Assembly (NCBI GenBank): GCA_037833965.1
Contig: AP031352.1
Coordinates: 13,868,501 to 13,932,500, forward strand
Origin: Marchantia polymorpha subsp. ruderalis
Taxonomy: Eukaryota > Streptophyta > Marchantiopsida > Marchantiales > Marchantiaceae
DNA: 64,000 bases
Direction: 5' to 3'
Shown: piece by piece, positions 26,965 through 39,413 of the stretch
How positions within the stretch are numbered: the stretch's first letter is position 1
How the letters are laid out: every line of letters starts with the position of its first letter
Notes under the pieces: model-generated
Databases searched by the model: none
What the model was told of the DNA's origin: nothing
Seen by the model: only the letters and a program-made list of their open reading frames with translations
Program-made: the position numbers and the translations under genes

Positions 26965-28200
26965 TTTCACAGTTCTGTACTTGTCTGAAGGTGCTCGACG
27001 AAAGAAATGTCGAAAGCTCAAAGCATCACAGCGACGGCCGAGCTCGTGGGCTCAGATGGCTCTCGTGTCAGAACCATCACTGAGAAATGCGATCGCGCAC
27101 GCTGCAACGACGTTGACTGCTTGTTGTCGGGAATCGCTGCAGGCTGCTGTTGGCGATTCCACGCTGTCACCGGTCGACTTCTCGGGCTATCGGGCTATGG
27201 AAGGTCCACCGTCGAAGCCTACAAAACGCGGTGTCCTCGCTGTGTTCGAGTCCGGTCTTCGGACAATCTCTGGACCAGAGACGTTCGAAGCCCGACCCGC
27301 GGATAGGATCGGACCCATTGATGGTGCTACCGGTCGCGGAAGGTTCCGCGAAGCCTGCCCTTCGCTTCCCAATCTCAACGGTCGCGTTCTGGCATTCCGG
27401 CGAACTGATGGGAATCGATTCCGAATGGTCCGAGATGCTGTGCCTTCTTTCGGCCGATGGAAATTGTTGGCAGAGAGTCGTCACCTGTGCTGACAGGTGA
27501 CGCTAGACTCATCGATTCCCTGCTCGATTCGCAGCGCTAGACTTCAGAGTGTGAATATTCCAGGACTTGCTCTCGAGATTCCTTTTCATATATATTTACG
27601 ATGCATGGTCACGGTGGAGTGATCGATATGATCGACATTCCGTCGACTTCGAATGCGTCGATTTAGCATGCACGACGAGAGATGACAATGACGAGTTCGC
27701 GCATCGAATAGCTCGACTGCAGCTCACAATCTCTTCATTTCGGACTGTGCACTGCTCATCGCCAGGGCGATCGCATCTTGCGGAGAAAAATCCAGTCCCT
27801 TTCCATCTGAAGCAGCCCGGAGCCCGAAGAGAATTCTGGATCTGCGTTGCTGCGTGCCTGGGAAGACTCTTCGGTTACGGTGCTAGCACCTCAGATGTCA
27901 ATCACACGTCGTCGTTTCGGAAGGTTGCGAATTGGCGTTCCGTCGACGACGTCTTTCATATTTGCCATCAGATTCCCCATCCTCGGCCACACTCCAGCCC
28001 AGTGTCATCGTAATCCTCCGGCAAATTACTTTCTAATATTCTTAAACCGTATTTTCTCACATCCTGCTTGACTCTCTTGACTCTTGCGGGATTTCCGATC
28101 TGCATCAAATGAGCGCTTGTCCGAGCAATTGCGTCCGGACTTCATCTACGAAATCAAGTTTTCCAAACTGCCACATGACTATTTAACGATTTCACGACCA
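26965..28200. promoter_or_regulatory. GGT upstream region, moderately GC-rich
   Basis: Sequence upstream of the minus-strand GGT start. Overlapping open frames exist on both strands (26981-27493 plus, 27167-27484 minus, 27567-28013 plus), but none resembles a known protein and their codon content follows base composition. It is expected to hold the GGT promoter and leader. No core promoter element was assigned. Confidence 0.4.
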
Positions 28201-29551
28201 CTACCTAAAATTGGCATACTGGGCATATGAAAAGTTGTAAGTCTAGATCATACATGATAAGGGGGCTCTGCACATTAGTTATTTTTAAAATAGATGCATA
28301 ATATTTTTAATTTCAAATCTCTTGAATCCCTAATGTACAAAAATTTACAAATGGTTGGACTCGTAGTTTTGTTGGCGGATTGGATTCCCCATTTCCAAAT
28401 GCAAAGCTTGTTGAGAGTGACTTCTCAAAGCTTTTAACATGTCAATGATTGATTTTTCTCTAAAAATATTTCTACAATGTAAACAGTACGATATGGTGCG
28501 CGCGTTGAAACAATAAAATAGTGAGACTATGTTTTATGAGAGAATTCTTGATTCATATACATGCAAGAATCATTTGCATAGTTGTAGGTATACTCGTCGA
28601 TTTGTTATCCATTACGTGAGCTTATATAGACAAAAAAGAGAGAGTCGTTTAGATAATGATGACTACACACGACCAAATATATATAGAGATTTAGCAAAGA
28701 TCACAAATGATACTGTACTCTAGCATATTTTTTTGTAGCTTATCTACGTGATAGTCAAGCTATTATCACTAAGAGGAGTAGACAATCATCAACCTAGCAA
28801 TCCAAGAGGTTGAGGGTGTTAATGTGGAACATAACAAGCCTATCTATAACTAAGTATGTGAGTGCACATCCGATTTGGAAGATGGCAGACATACTCAACA
28901 ATGTTGAGACTTGGGAGCATGAAATTAATGTTATTGGAGAGATACAAGGGTTTACTCTGGTGGGATCTACTTGGAACCATAGAAACCATAGATTGCCTGA
29001 GTGATCACGTTGGCTGTTAGCCATTCAACCAAAAGGCCCAAATATTATATCTTACTGTCATAAGACCCAAATCTCACTGTCTGCCTTCAAATAGACTTGC
29101 CTCCAAACACAAGGCAATCCCAAATCAACTCAATGCTCGAGAAGTTCGGATGATCCATTCACTCGTAACTCTTTCTTCTTAATCTGTTCGTGATCTTCGT
29201 AGAACAGTTGCTTTCATTTCAGTTGGGTATAAAAGAATTTTCAGCTCGCTCATCATACCAAATATATATCAGAAGAGTTCATGGAGTGCATCCAACTAAG
29301 TTACCTAACTTGGGTATCAATCAAATCAGAGATAGATTCACTCGCGCATTATGTTTTCAAGAACAATGGGTTGAGAGAAATTTATTTAGATATGAAATTT
29401 TTTATGTCGAGTTGTTTTTGTGAAAAATTCTGATTGAAATTAATAAAATAAACTTTGCATAGATTTTTTTCAATGTAATATTTTATTCTATCGAATCATT
29501 CCACCATAAAATTGAATTGAGAAAGATACAATGTTTGTCTTGGATTTTTCA

Positions 29552-29570
29552 ATTAGGCATCATGCCTAAT
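29552..29570. repeat. Palindrome ATTAGGCAT-C-ATGCCTAAT
   Basis: Nine-base arms are perfectly inverted around one central C. It shares its core with the longer palindrome at 29600-29621. Confidence 0.85.
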
Positions 29571-29599
29571 TTCATGAAGGATTTGTGCCTAATATGGTT

Positions 29600-29621
29600 A
29601 GATTAGGCATATGCCTAATCT
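29600..29621. repeat. Perfect 22-bp palindrome, core TTAGGCATATGCCTAA
   Basis: AGATTAGGCAT is followed directly by its reverse complement. A further single GTGCCTAAT half-site lies at 29586-29594 between the two palindromes. The group could be a binding-site cluster or the ends of a small element. Confidence 0.9.
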
Positions 29622-30312
29622 ACAGAAGCCTCTACATTATCATAATCTAATTTCCACCTTTCGGGGATAGTGTAGTAATTTTGTTCGTATAAGCGTCTTT
29701 GATATCTGTTGCATATTCAGCTCTAGTTGCTGCTTCGACTGTTGGGTTAGTGAGAGAAATATTCCAGCTCTTTCGATCCCCGAGGCTGCTAGTCTAACAT
29801 AGATCCAAGTGTGATGATAATGTGCTGACCTCGTTGTACAAATCCGTGTGGGTTATCAATTGGAAAAGCTCATCCCTAGTCTTTTTCATGAATGAAACGC
29901 ATCATTTATCTCATCCAAAGAACACCAAGTAATGTAGCAAAGATACGGATAACTTCCCCGTCATCTTTGCGATATTCCTATCAACCCGATGAAGAATGAT
30001 ATCAATGTCGTTGAGACATCTTTGATAATAGTTGTTCATAGAAGACATTGAGTTGATGTCAAAGAGTAAAAAGTTGAGATTGATGATATCTGAGAGTGTG
30101 ATTTCCACTCAAAAAATTCAAGAATTCAAACTTAAGTATCTCATATCTGTGACTTTAAACATGATATTATATATAAAATATATTTTTTAAAAACATATAG
30201 AGTATAATTTGAATGAGTTTGATTAGAAAATTAACATATGTTATGATTGCGATAGATGTGCAATACTGGATTAATAACCTCAAAATTATAAATTTTTTAC
30301 AAAATTTATGTT

Positions 30313-30332
30313 TATATATATATATATATATA
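30313..30332. repeat. (TA)10 microsatellite
   Basis: Ten uninterrupted TA units in AT-rich DNA. Confidence 0.9.
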
Positions 30333-33300
30333 GCAAAAAAATTTAGTAAGTTATATTGATATAGTAAGTGATATTTTTATTTTTTTTAAACCTTATAATA
30401 TTTGTTGAGAGTACAACAAGATCACAAAGCAATCAACTATAATACTTCAATATAAATTAATATTATTTATTATATCTCACTAAATATTCATTATCTAAAT
30501 TCTTTAACCCAAGTTTAAATTAAATATAACTTTCATTTTCCAGATGAAACAGCTTACATCAAAGTATAAAATTAACATTGTAATTGATATAGAATTTCAA
30601 CTATTTTTGAGTTGACTTCAGTCAATCACTTCAATCTTTGGACTAGATTAAAGTGAGTAAAATTCAACAAATCCGTATAAAAAATATAAACATCCAAATC
30701 ATTAGTAATTGAATTTTTTTCATCATCTCTTATGATAAAAAATTAATGAAAAAGTAATAATTAGACAAAATTTAGTGGACATAATGATGATTTTTGAAAG
30801 TACCAATCATATCTAAAATATTATCATATTATCATAGTTATGAATTTTAGACAAATATTTGAGATATAGTGACCAAAAATCTCCACAAACAAACACAAAA
30901 AGATAATTGATTTTACAAGACACTTGATTCATCACAAAATTCACATAGCTAATTTATTGAAAAGGCTTAAATGTGTATTAAAGAATTCTCACTTATTTTC
31001 TTGTACGGCAAGATTTGCTAATCGCAATGTAAAAAATCATAATAAATATAATTTGAATTTTGAGTTTAATTTATGAATTGCATTAGTAAATAAAAATCTA
31101 CATTTTGACTTATGTCTTTGGATTTAATATTTTATTGCCAACATGATCAACTCATGGAAAACCCAAAGAACTGTTTTTTACATATAATTATTTTTAAAAT
31201 CAACCCTTTTTTACAAAGAATTATCTATTTTAGGCAAAATAAGGTGGGATCGTTCATAGGAAATGATAATTGCTTCTCCACTCTATTTATGTATTTATGT
31301 GAAAATTACAAGTATTACATTGGTTTTTTGAAATTTTTTTTTTTTAATGCTAACGTTGATCAATGCATTAAGTCGATTGAGTATACCTTCAACTTTTATC
31401 AATTCAAGTGTCTTCATTTAAAATTACATTTTTAATAAAGTGAAACCTATTTGTTGATGAATTGTCCAAAATTATCCGAAATGAACATCCACAATCTAGA
31501 TTCATAATGTGGTCTAAAACTTTCAAATGAGATAAAATTGAATGTGATTTGATATGGAATTCATAGTCAACAATACACATTAATTTTATCACATAAAAAT
31601 GATGAATATGCAATTCCTAAATTATCTATTAAAAGGGCTTTTAACATTTTAATATAACTAATTCCTTATTTATCACAATGTACCAACACTTGGTATTTTA
31701 AATGATATAAAACACGGAATGAGTTTAGGTGTTGAAATGACTTCCTTCAGCGCTATTTTTTCCCCTAATACCTTTTTAAATCCGAAATTTTGATTATCAA
31801 ATTAGTTAATGCATTAATGTGATATTGTATCTTTGTATCAAATATTTAATATCAACTTTGAATAAATTACATGTGCTAAAAAATGAGATAAAAATTCTTC
31901 CTCAAGCTTCTCAATAATTGAAACAAAATTGTCATCATTAATTTGGTTCAAAACTAAAGGTTGTAAATGTAATATTTTGAAACTCACAACCTTCTTCAAA
32001 AAGCTTTTAATGTTTGTTATTGGAAAAAGCAGATTTAGGTCAAAATATCTAGTTCAAACTGAAGCTTTGAACTTGTTTTGACTTTTTTTTATTTAATATA
32101 ATCATTACATTAATAGTAAATAGTGAAAATCATCTATTTAAATTTTCATGATAATATTCATCTTCTCACGTCAAAGTTTTAAGATTTTTTTGTTGTAAGA
32201 TAATCATATAAGTACTTACTTTATTCACAACATAATATTTTTTAATGACATTTGTGCAGTTTTGTTGAAAGTATTTTCACAAGAAAAATAAAAGCATTGT
32301 TTTAAATAAAAAATTTCAAAAAATTAGAATTTCTACATCTATAATTCACTTCCAAAGAAACTATCTTCATTGAGACAAACATATTAACGGAAATATATTA
32401 CTTAAGAACAAGACACCAAGGTATTTAAGAAATTATATGTTTATCATGAAAACCATAGACTTCATTGTACACAGCTGTAGTCAATTTATCATGTATACCA
32501 ACAAAAGTTGCTAAAATTCATCATCTACCAAAAATATGAACATATATCACACAATAAGCACGTGATTTTCAAATCCAACAAAAATAGCTAAGAGTTAAAT
32601 TCCATCTCTTTTTTTTATATATAAAAGGCAACTTATCTACAATTTCATATATTACAATGAAATCATATATCCAGTTTATATAAACACACCGGGTATATCT
32701 TGAAGATTTAATGGTCAATATTCTTAGTTATCCATCCTTCAGCAACTTTTCACTTCTATATCCTTGCAAATCTACTTTTCAAAGATTGACATAACAAGAA
32801 ACCCATGGACAATGATTCCAATAAGATGCAAAGCGACAGGAATTCATCTTCGTGGACAAGGGAGTAGACAATGCAAAGCAAGTTGAAGTTGAGATATTAG
32901 CAAACCACAAGATCTTGCCCAAGGAATGAATAACGTTAACAAGAAGAATGTCTTACTCATCAACTCACGTCTGATGCGATCCAAACTGACTAGAACAACA
33001 TTGTCAAGTCAAAACACAACATTAGTAGTGCTTGGCAGTTGGTTTGTGACAAGATGAAGGAAGATTTGGCAAATGACAAGGATGTTGTCTCAAAAAACAA
33101 CCAATAATTACATGCACATTATTATGTTATTTTTTCGTCTTGTCGACAACCACTTGTGTCTTAGGTTGCAATAAATCTAACAGGTAAAATGCAAAATGAA
33201 TCACTCTTGAGCAGACGGTGGTAGGAGTTAGCTCTCGACTAATTCTTTCTTGCTTCTTTTGAAGTAGATAAAACTTGGTAATATAAAAATAAAATACTAA

Positions 33301-33346
33301 TCTTGATTTCATGTAATTAAATTCTATTTATGTTTGATGAAGTAGG

Positions 33347-33374
<28 letters not shown>
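33347..33374. repeat. (AT)14 microsatellite
   Basis: Fourteen uninterrupted AT units. Confidence 0.9.
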
Positions 33375-33377
<3 letters not shown>

Positions 33378-34249
33378 TGTTATGGTGAGAATCTTATCAT
33401 TTTAAACATGTGTTGGGTTTAATCCAAGTCTCAATAGAATACTACTATAGAAAATGATGCTCATGCTCCATGGATCTTGATGGTTAGTAAATGTATGATA
33501 CATATGTATACACTATTTCCTTGAACCTGAATTTGACCCGTGATACCATGTGTGGTCTCGCTGATTTAGACCTAATCGATCACCGCACAGGGCTATGCGA
33601 CACTCAGTCCTTCCTTCTTTTTGTGTTGGAGATCCCTTATGTTGAATCTCTTGATATACACCTCTTCTTAAAATTTCAACCTTGAAAGAAACTCTCATAG
33701 CATTTTACACTTCAAAATGAGCGTTGATTTACATAACTAGCTTGAAAAGTGTATAATATAACCTACATTAGAATTTTACTTGCGTGTTCAGATATATTTT
33801 TCAAGTATTTGTATGCCAGCTATTAAAATATTTCTTATTTTTCCCCACACAGTATTATCATTCGTAAGCTTTTCAATGTATCGCTCGACAATAAGTGAGA
33901 TTGCAAGAATGGGCGAAAAACGTAGATTATTAAAAGGAGAAAAAAAAAAAAGAAGAGAATTTCTGGAAAATAACATCGATTCTTTTTCTTTCCTGTGAAA
34001 TCAAATGAAAGCAGAAGTCAAATTACAAAAAAATTATAATATCTTAACACTCGGGAAGGTGATTTCTAAACTCTCTATATATATAAAATTAATATTCACA
34101 TGGATGAAGTAGATAGTGTATAAGATATATTTGCACTATGCGATTGCAATTCCTAGTCCGTGAGACGTTTATCTTTTACGTTTTTAAGTCCCTTCATGTG
34201 AACTATTTTGAATGATAAAGTTCAAAAATATTTTGTGATAATACTCTAG

Positions 34250-34522
34250 ACCTATTTATTTAATTGCGTAGAACTGTCGAGTGGACCTTCAAGGTCACTG
34301 AACACCAGTTGGCACACGACAAATGTCTGTAAAACCTAAACCCCAGAGACAACTCCGAAACCCGGAGTTGATTTTGTGCAGATTTCAGCTATTCTGCCTT
34401 GCGCCTGCACTCACAGGATTGTGTCCAGTTCAGAGGTTTGGTGAGCATTCCATTCCATCAGAGAAAGACGTTTCTGATATGGATTCTGTTACCCAATAGC
34501 TTTCCTTGAGAGTTCCCAGAAT
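34250..34522 (+). promoter_or_regulatory. Probable RUG3-like promoter and leader
   Basis: Composition changes from AT-rich to balanced at about 34250. A telo-box-like AAACCTAAACCCC occurs at 34333-34345. In plants such motifs are common near starts of genes for translation and organelle proteins. No TATA box was assigned. Confidence 0.35.
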
Positions 34523-37500
34523 ATGGCTCTCAGCAGTAGCGCACAACGCTGGTTTAGTGGCTGTAGAGGTTTTCGTCGTCATTTGTCATCCAATTCTCAC
34601 AGTGGCGTTGCGATCGAAGAAAGGAGTGAATTGAAGCTTTGGGTGTGGGGAAAGGGTGAAGTCGGTCAATTAGGAATTGGCGATGAAGAAACTAGGAGAT
34701 CTCCCGCTGCAGTCGATTCTGTGGCACTTCCGAACTCTGCTGTTCTTGCTACAACTCAAGGGTGCTTGACTGTACCTCCATCAACAGACATGATCCAGTT
34801 CACGAGAGGAAATGATCCTTCAGACAATACATCGACGAGACACGTTAGTACAGAACAGGATCGACAGGTGGGGATTGCATGTGGTCTCTTTCACTCTGGT
34901 CTTTGGACTAGTGGGAACGTTTGGCTCTGGGGTAAGGGCGGGGGTGGAAGATTGGGACTGGGCTCAGAGCAATCACAGTATTCGCCCACTCAATTGCCTG
35001 GTTTGACAGACGTGAAGAGTTTGGTCTTAGGAGGACTGCATTCTGTTGCTGTTACAAATGGAGGATCAGTATATACCTGGTATTACACGTTCCTCACGCT
35101 TGTAAATGGTACATCAACAGAAGTTTTCTAAAGTTTTCATTTAGGAAATTTTTTACATCATTGCATTTTTATCTGGATCCTTTTGTTGGCTTCTGTGTTC
35201 TTTGTTTCGTACTAGCACTTATAGATATACCTTTCTATGTGTCATTCTACGGACTTCTTTTCCAACTGTTTCGGTGTCTGATTGCATTGCTCTCTGCAAG
35301 TTATTTCAAGGATTCTGAAAATCAGTAACGGTCATCTTAGCATCTGGAGCAACTAAGCCCCCCCACGCCGTCCAGAGGATGCTAATTCAGTAGTAGAGGT
35401 TTTTCAAATAGGACTTTAGGAACTATTATGTACCGCAATGCAACCAACCATCGTTGAGCGGGGATGTTATGGTATGATAAGGGAATTTTGAATTTTTTAA
35501 AGCACGCTGTAGACTATCCATGATACCCTGTGGAATATCTGAATCACTTAACATGAATTCTTTCAAAAGTTTAGAGTTTACAGATGGGAACGCCTTTTCT
35601 TTAGAAAGCCTCCAAATGTAGACTTAGGTGACAGAGTCCTGTGGTGATGATTCATTGTTCCAACATTTCCATGTTATCGGGTACCATGTATAAATCTATT
35701 TTCTTAGATTTAAGCATGGGGAATAGGAGTGAAATTAGTCTTGTGTAGTTAATATTCGTTGGTTTCGCTTTGACAAGGTTTTCAGGGGCTTCGGAGGTTT
35801 CGGTGCTCTAGGTCATGGTAGCTACTCCAAGGAATTTTCACCGAGAAGATTAATCGGCGAGGACTGGATGGACAATGTTGTACATGTGTCGGCTGGAGGA
35901 TCTCACACAGCTGCCATCACTTCGTCAGGTTGGCGGTGTCCTCCCTTCTTTGACAAGATAACATATGTTAGCTCTGTAATTGTGTACATGTATGCCTCAT
36001 ATCATGAAGTGTCGTTTCTCGTGTTAATGTGAAAAAATTATGGTCATTACATTAGAAATAATCAAAGTTCTTTGACGCCCCCTTGAATATTTCGCAAGTT
36101 TCCTTCTCGTTACATAAAACTTCATATATCATTCTTTCCTTAAGTTGCAGCTCAATCAGTGAACATGATATGCATACGTTGTTCATGTTCAAATTTTGAT
36201 GATTTTTCTTCACGTAAGCAAACATCGACAGTGTCATAAAATTGTCCGTTACATCTTTATATTATCTTCTTACGACTTGGAGTATGTTTCATTAAGTTAT
36301 ATCTTCCTTCAGTTCTCATACGTTGCTCGCGTGTGTTTGGTGACATAGTTTTGGATTTGAGCTATTTGCACTTTTAGTTAATCGACGCATGTGTTTTTCT
36401 AAGCGCAATGGAAATGTTGGGAATAGTAGATTTGATGCAATAAACGAGGTGTATACATCAGTGGTTCACTCTTTGGACATGCTTTCAAACAGGTGAACTG
36501 TACACTTGGGGACGGGATGAAGGAGAGGGTCGATTGGGACATGGAAGAGCAGTTGACATGGACGAGGGAGCATTATCAACTCCTTTGAAAGTGCAAGATC
36601 TGAATGTACCAGTATCTGCTGTGGCATGTGGTGGATTTTGCACCATGTCTTTGACTCCCGATGGACAGTTGTGGAGCTGGGGAGGTAATCCACACATTTT
36701 GACCTATATAATTTTTGTTACCGTATACAACTGCATTTTATATCAAGTCACAGGCTTCAGGTATTCTCGTTTTATATTGGAGATCATCTGCATTACAGTT
36801 GATAGCTAAATGTTGCTGATTTCAAAAGTTAGCTATTAGATATCAATCGCTTTATGTTAAAGGATATACTTATGATCACAGGTAATAGCAATTATGAGCT
36901 TGGAAGAGGTGACAGACGTGATGACTGGAGGCCCAAACCGATTCCAGCTTTACAGAATACACGGATTGTTCAGGTCGCATGTGGTGGTTATCATGCGGCA
37001 GCTCTAACTGGTGCTTCATCTTTCAGACCCCTCTTGCTCTGATTGTCTGCTGTTCGGCTTTCTCAATAGTGGTTTTTGTACTCTGCCGATCAAGTGTTTC
37101 ATGAATAGGAAATATCTTCCCAGGTTCTGTTTTGTAAAGCTTCATGGATATGCAGAGCGATTACTAGTATGTGAGCTGTTTGGTCTTTTACTGACCTTTT
37201 GCTAGCAAAATGAATATCAACTTTTTCTGCTTAAGGTTTTGAAAATCTTTTTCTCACACTTGCTGTGATTCATCTTTACTGAATTGTTTGTTTGCAGAAG
37301 ATGGGAACGTTCTGACCTGGGGTCATGGCGGCCATGGTCAGCTTGGTCACGGGGGTCTTGAAAGCAGCAAAGTGCCGTCATTTGTTGAGAGCCTTGGAAA
37401 TCAGAGAGTCGTGTCAATAGCTTGTGGTGGTGCATGGACTGCCGCTGTCACTGGTAAGGCAAATAGGAAATGTTGGCTAAACATTTTCAGATCAGAGCAT

Positions 37501-37987
37501 CAGACTAGTTAAGTTCGATGCTCCCTTTTGTCTAGAAGGGAGCATAGTGTCTTGGATACTATCATGTGCGTTGAATGGTACTTGTTCTCGAGTGCTATCT
37601 TTTAGACACTACCAGATACAGACATGAAGAAGAAAGCCGACGTTCTTAGGACGTTTGTGAGGAAAGAGAACCTCACATGGTTTATAGAATTCTTTAATTT
37701 CCTACCATGTTTGGGAACATTCAGTCTGCTTGTATTTACTCTGTTGCTCGAAGTGACTAAATGACGACACACCCGTTGTTTCTTCCGGATGTGCAGAGTC
37801 AGGAGAGCTGTATACTTGGGGAAAAAACCGTGATAGTCAGTTGGGTATACCGGGACTAATGGATGCTCAGATGGCTCCCGCTTTGGTCGAAACTGGAGAA
37901 GAATCTAAGCAGGAGAGTATGCGAGTTATTGGAGTTTGTGCGGGATCCACGCATGGCATGTGTTTAGTGCGTGTAGGGAAGACCTGA
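34523..37987 (+). CDS. RUG3: Mitochondrial RCC1-repeat protein, RUG3-like
   Basis: RCC1-type beta-propeller protein. Its closest remembered relative is Arabidopsis RUG3, a mitochondrial factor needed for nad2 intron splicing and complex I. Exons 34523-35079, 35786-35928, 36493-36684, 36882-37010, 37298-37453 and 37797-37987 join in phase to 455 aa (RUG3 is about 445). The N-terminus (MALSSSAQRWFSGCRGFRRH) is Arg/Ser-rich with no early acidic residue, fitting a mitochondrial presequence. RCC1 repeats follow: LWVWGKGEVGQLG, GIACGLFHSGL, WLWGKGGGGRLGLG, LGGLHSVAVTNGG, TWGFGGFGALGHG, YTWGRDEGEGRLGHG, ACGGFCTMSLT, WSWGGNSNYELGRGD, ACGGYHAAALT, TWGHGGHGQLGHGG and YTWGKNRDSQLGIPG. The first exon also has a low-complexity insert (about residues 70-115) before repeat 2. 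Other RCC1 proteins (UVR8, RUG1, RUG2-like) are less likely given the presequence and the order of these blocks. Confidence 0.9.
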
Positions 37988-39090
37988 CAACAAAAGTAGT
38001 AGTGACGAAATTTGGGTTTCATGCCATCGTCTTCTGCTTAGGAAGCATCATCACTGTGGGTTCATCGGACTGTTGTAGCAGTCAAGTTCGAAGTTTTGTC
38101 GTCGTTGCAGCACATATGGAGCTGAATTCTATATTACGTCTGCTTTAGAATTCAAAATCAAATATCATATTGGAATAAAATATCAAAAAGGGTATCATGT
38201 CCTGCATGGGTGAGTGTTCAACCGATTATAGCACAAGTATTGCGTGGCCACAACCAAGTGAGAATACAACGGTATGGAGCGTGAGAATATCAATGACGCC
38301 GATGCAAAGAATCCAAACCCAGGACGAGCACGATACAAGCGTCGTCTCCTTCAAATAATGTTGACTTACAACAAGAATAATTGCGTGTTCCCTCGTCTGC
38401 TGACAGCATACTTACCTATCTTCGTGGCTACGTCGCTCCAAATAAGGAGCGGGTGGCAAGACTCAACTAGGCAGGAGGATAGGAGCATGATACGAGAGCC
38501 TGAAGGAAGATGGTTGTAACAGACACTGCCGTCGATTTACTCACCAAGAGTTACAGCACGACTACCCTCTTTCTGACGTAGTTTTGCCAGCCACGAGCGG
38601 ACGGACTTGATTTGCGGTCGGCCGCAGTCCACCATCCCCGAGCCGAGTTAGAAATTGAGCTTTGAGGCCGACGAATGTAGAAGGTTGCAAGTCCGACGCT
38701 GACATAAGTTGGCGAACATTCCCTCCTTGGGCCGGCAATAATCCAAGGTCGTGAGAGAATGGGAAAGTTCTGAGCTCGCATGAGCTCGCTCGCGCTTTGC
38801 AATGAATCCGATATGACAGCTAGCCTTTACAGTAAGCGCATGTGGACAAAGCCATCGGCCCAGTGATGATTGTCCATCGCCGGTGAGATCTGAGACGGCT
38901 CGGGCTCTTGTTCTTTCCGGAGTTCGTCTTTCCAGAGGTTAGAGGCCGAGGGCAACTCATTGCTCGTCGCACAAGAGAATTTGTCGAGCCGAGGCGCACC
39001 GCATCGCATGTCAACCAGAAGTACAGAACCTCTGGGCAACGTACTCGGCGATCCGAGTCAACACGGATAAAATTCTCTTGGTCCTCTGTT

Positions 39091-39118
39091 TATCTATCTA
39101 TCTATCTATCTATCTATC
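39091..39118. repeat. (TATC)7 microsatellite
   Basis: Seven exact TATC units, immediately followed by ATGAGC. Confidence 0.95.
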
Positions 39119-39206
39119 ATGAGCGCTGCCTGGAATGAGATGTCTGAACATGTTAAGGATATGCTCGGACTCAAAGTGCACGTGACTCAGCAAATCCTGT
39201 TCACTG

Positions 39207-39226
39207 CCACCACCACCACCACCACC
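39207..39226. repeat. (CCA)n microsatellite
   Basis: Continuous CCA/CAC triplets for about 20 bases. Confidence 0.9.
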
Positions 39227-39388
39227 TCTAAATGACATTCCAAAGTAGCTTGTTCGCATGCCCACAACTCTCCCATCCGTGAGAAAGATGTTCACTGTAC
39301 ATGGGCGAGATGTGGCCGCACTCGCGAGTCGGATGCTGCGATTTCGAGATCCCGAGTATGGAAATTGTCGTTCCTGCCGTGTGCCTTT

Positions 39389-39413
39389 CAGCAGCAGCTG
39401 CTGCTGCTGCTGG
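39389..39413. repeat. Inverted trinucleotide tract (CAG)3(CTG)5
   Basis: Three CAG units run directly into CTG units, giving an 18-bp perfect palindrome inside a triplet repeat. Confidence 0.9.

Larger units (their letters stand above)
28200..34250. repeat. AT-rich block upstream of the RUG3-like gene
   Basis: Long A/T-rich sequence with few open frames. It contains (TA)10 at 30313-30332, (AT)14 at 33347-33374 and the palindrome pair near 29.6 kb. A frame at 28810-29004 (+) begins MRVLMWNITSLS, faintly like the start of a LINE endonuclease domain, but is too short to call. The frame at 29190-29423 looks protein-like without a family I recognise. Confidence 0.5.

Noticed and set aside
25460..26988. 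Several plus-strand ORFs of 80-130 codons
   Set aside because: They are antisense shadows of the GGT exons, whose frames, splice sites and catalytic residues are clear.
28810..29004. Possible LINE endonuclease start (MRVLMWNITSLS...)
   Set aside because: Only the opening words resemble the domain; later catalytic motifs and any reverse transcriptase downstream are missing.
28200..33374. CRISPR-like or other direct-repeat arrays in the AT-rich blocks
   Set aside because: Only microsatellites and isolated palindromes were seen; no regular repeat-spacer pattern, and the genome is eukaryotic.
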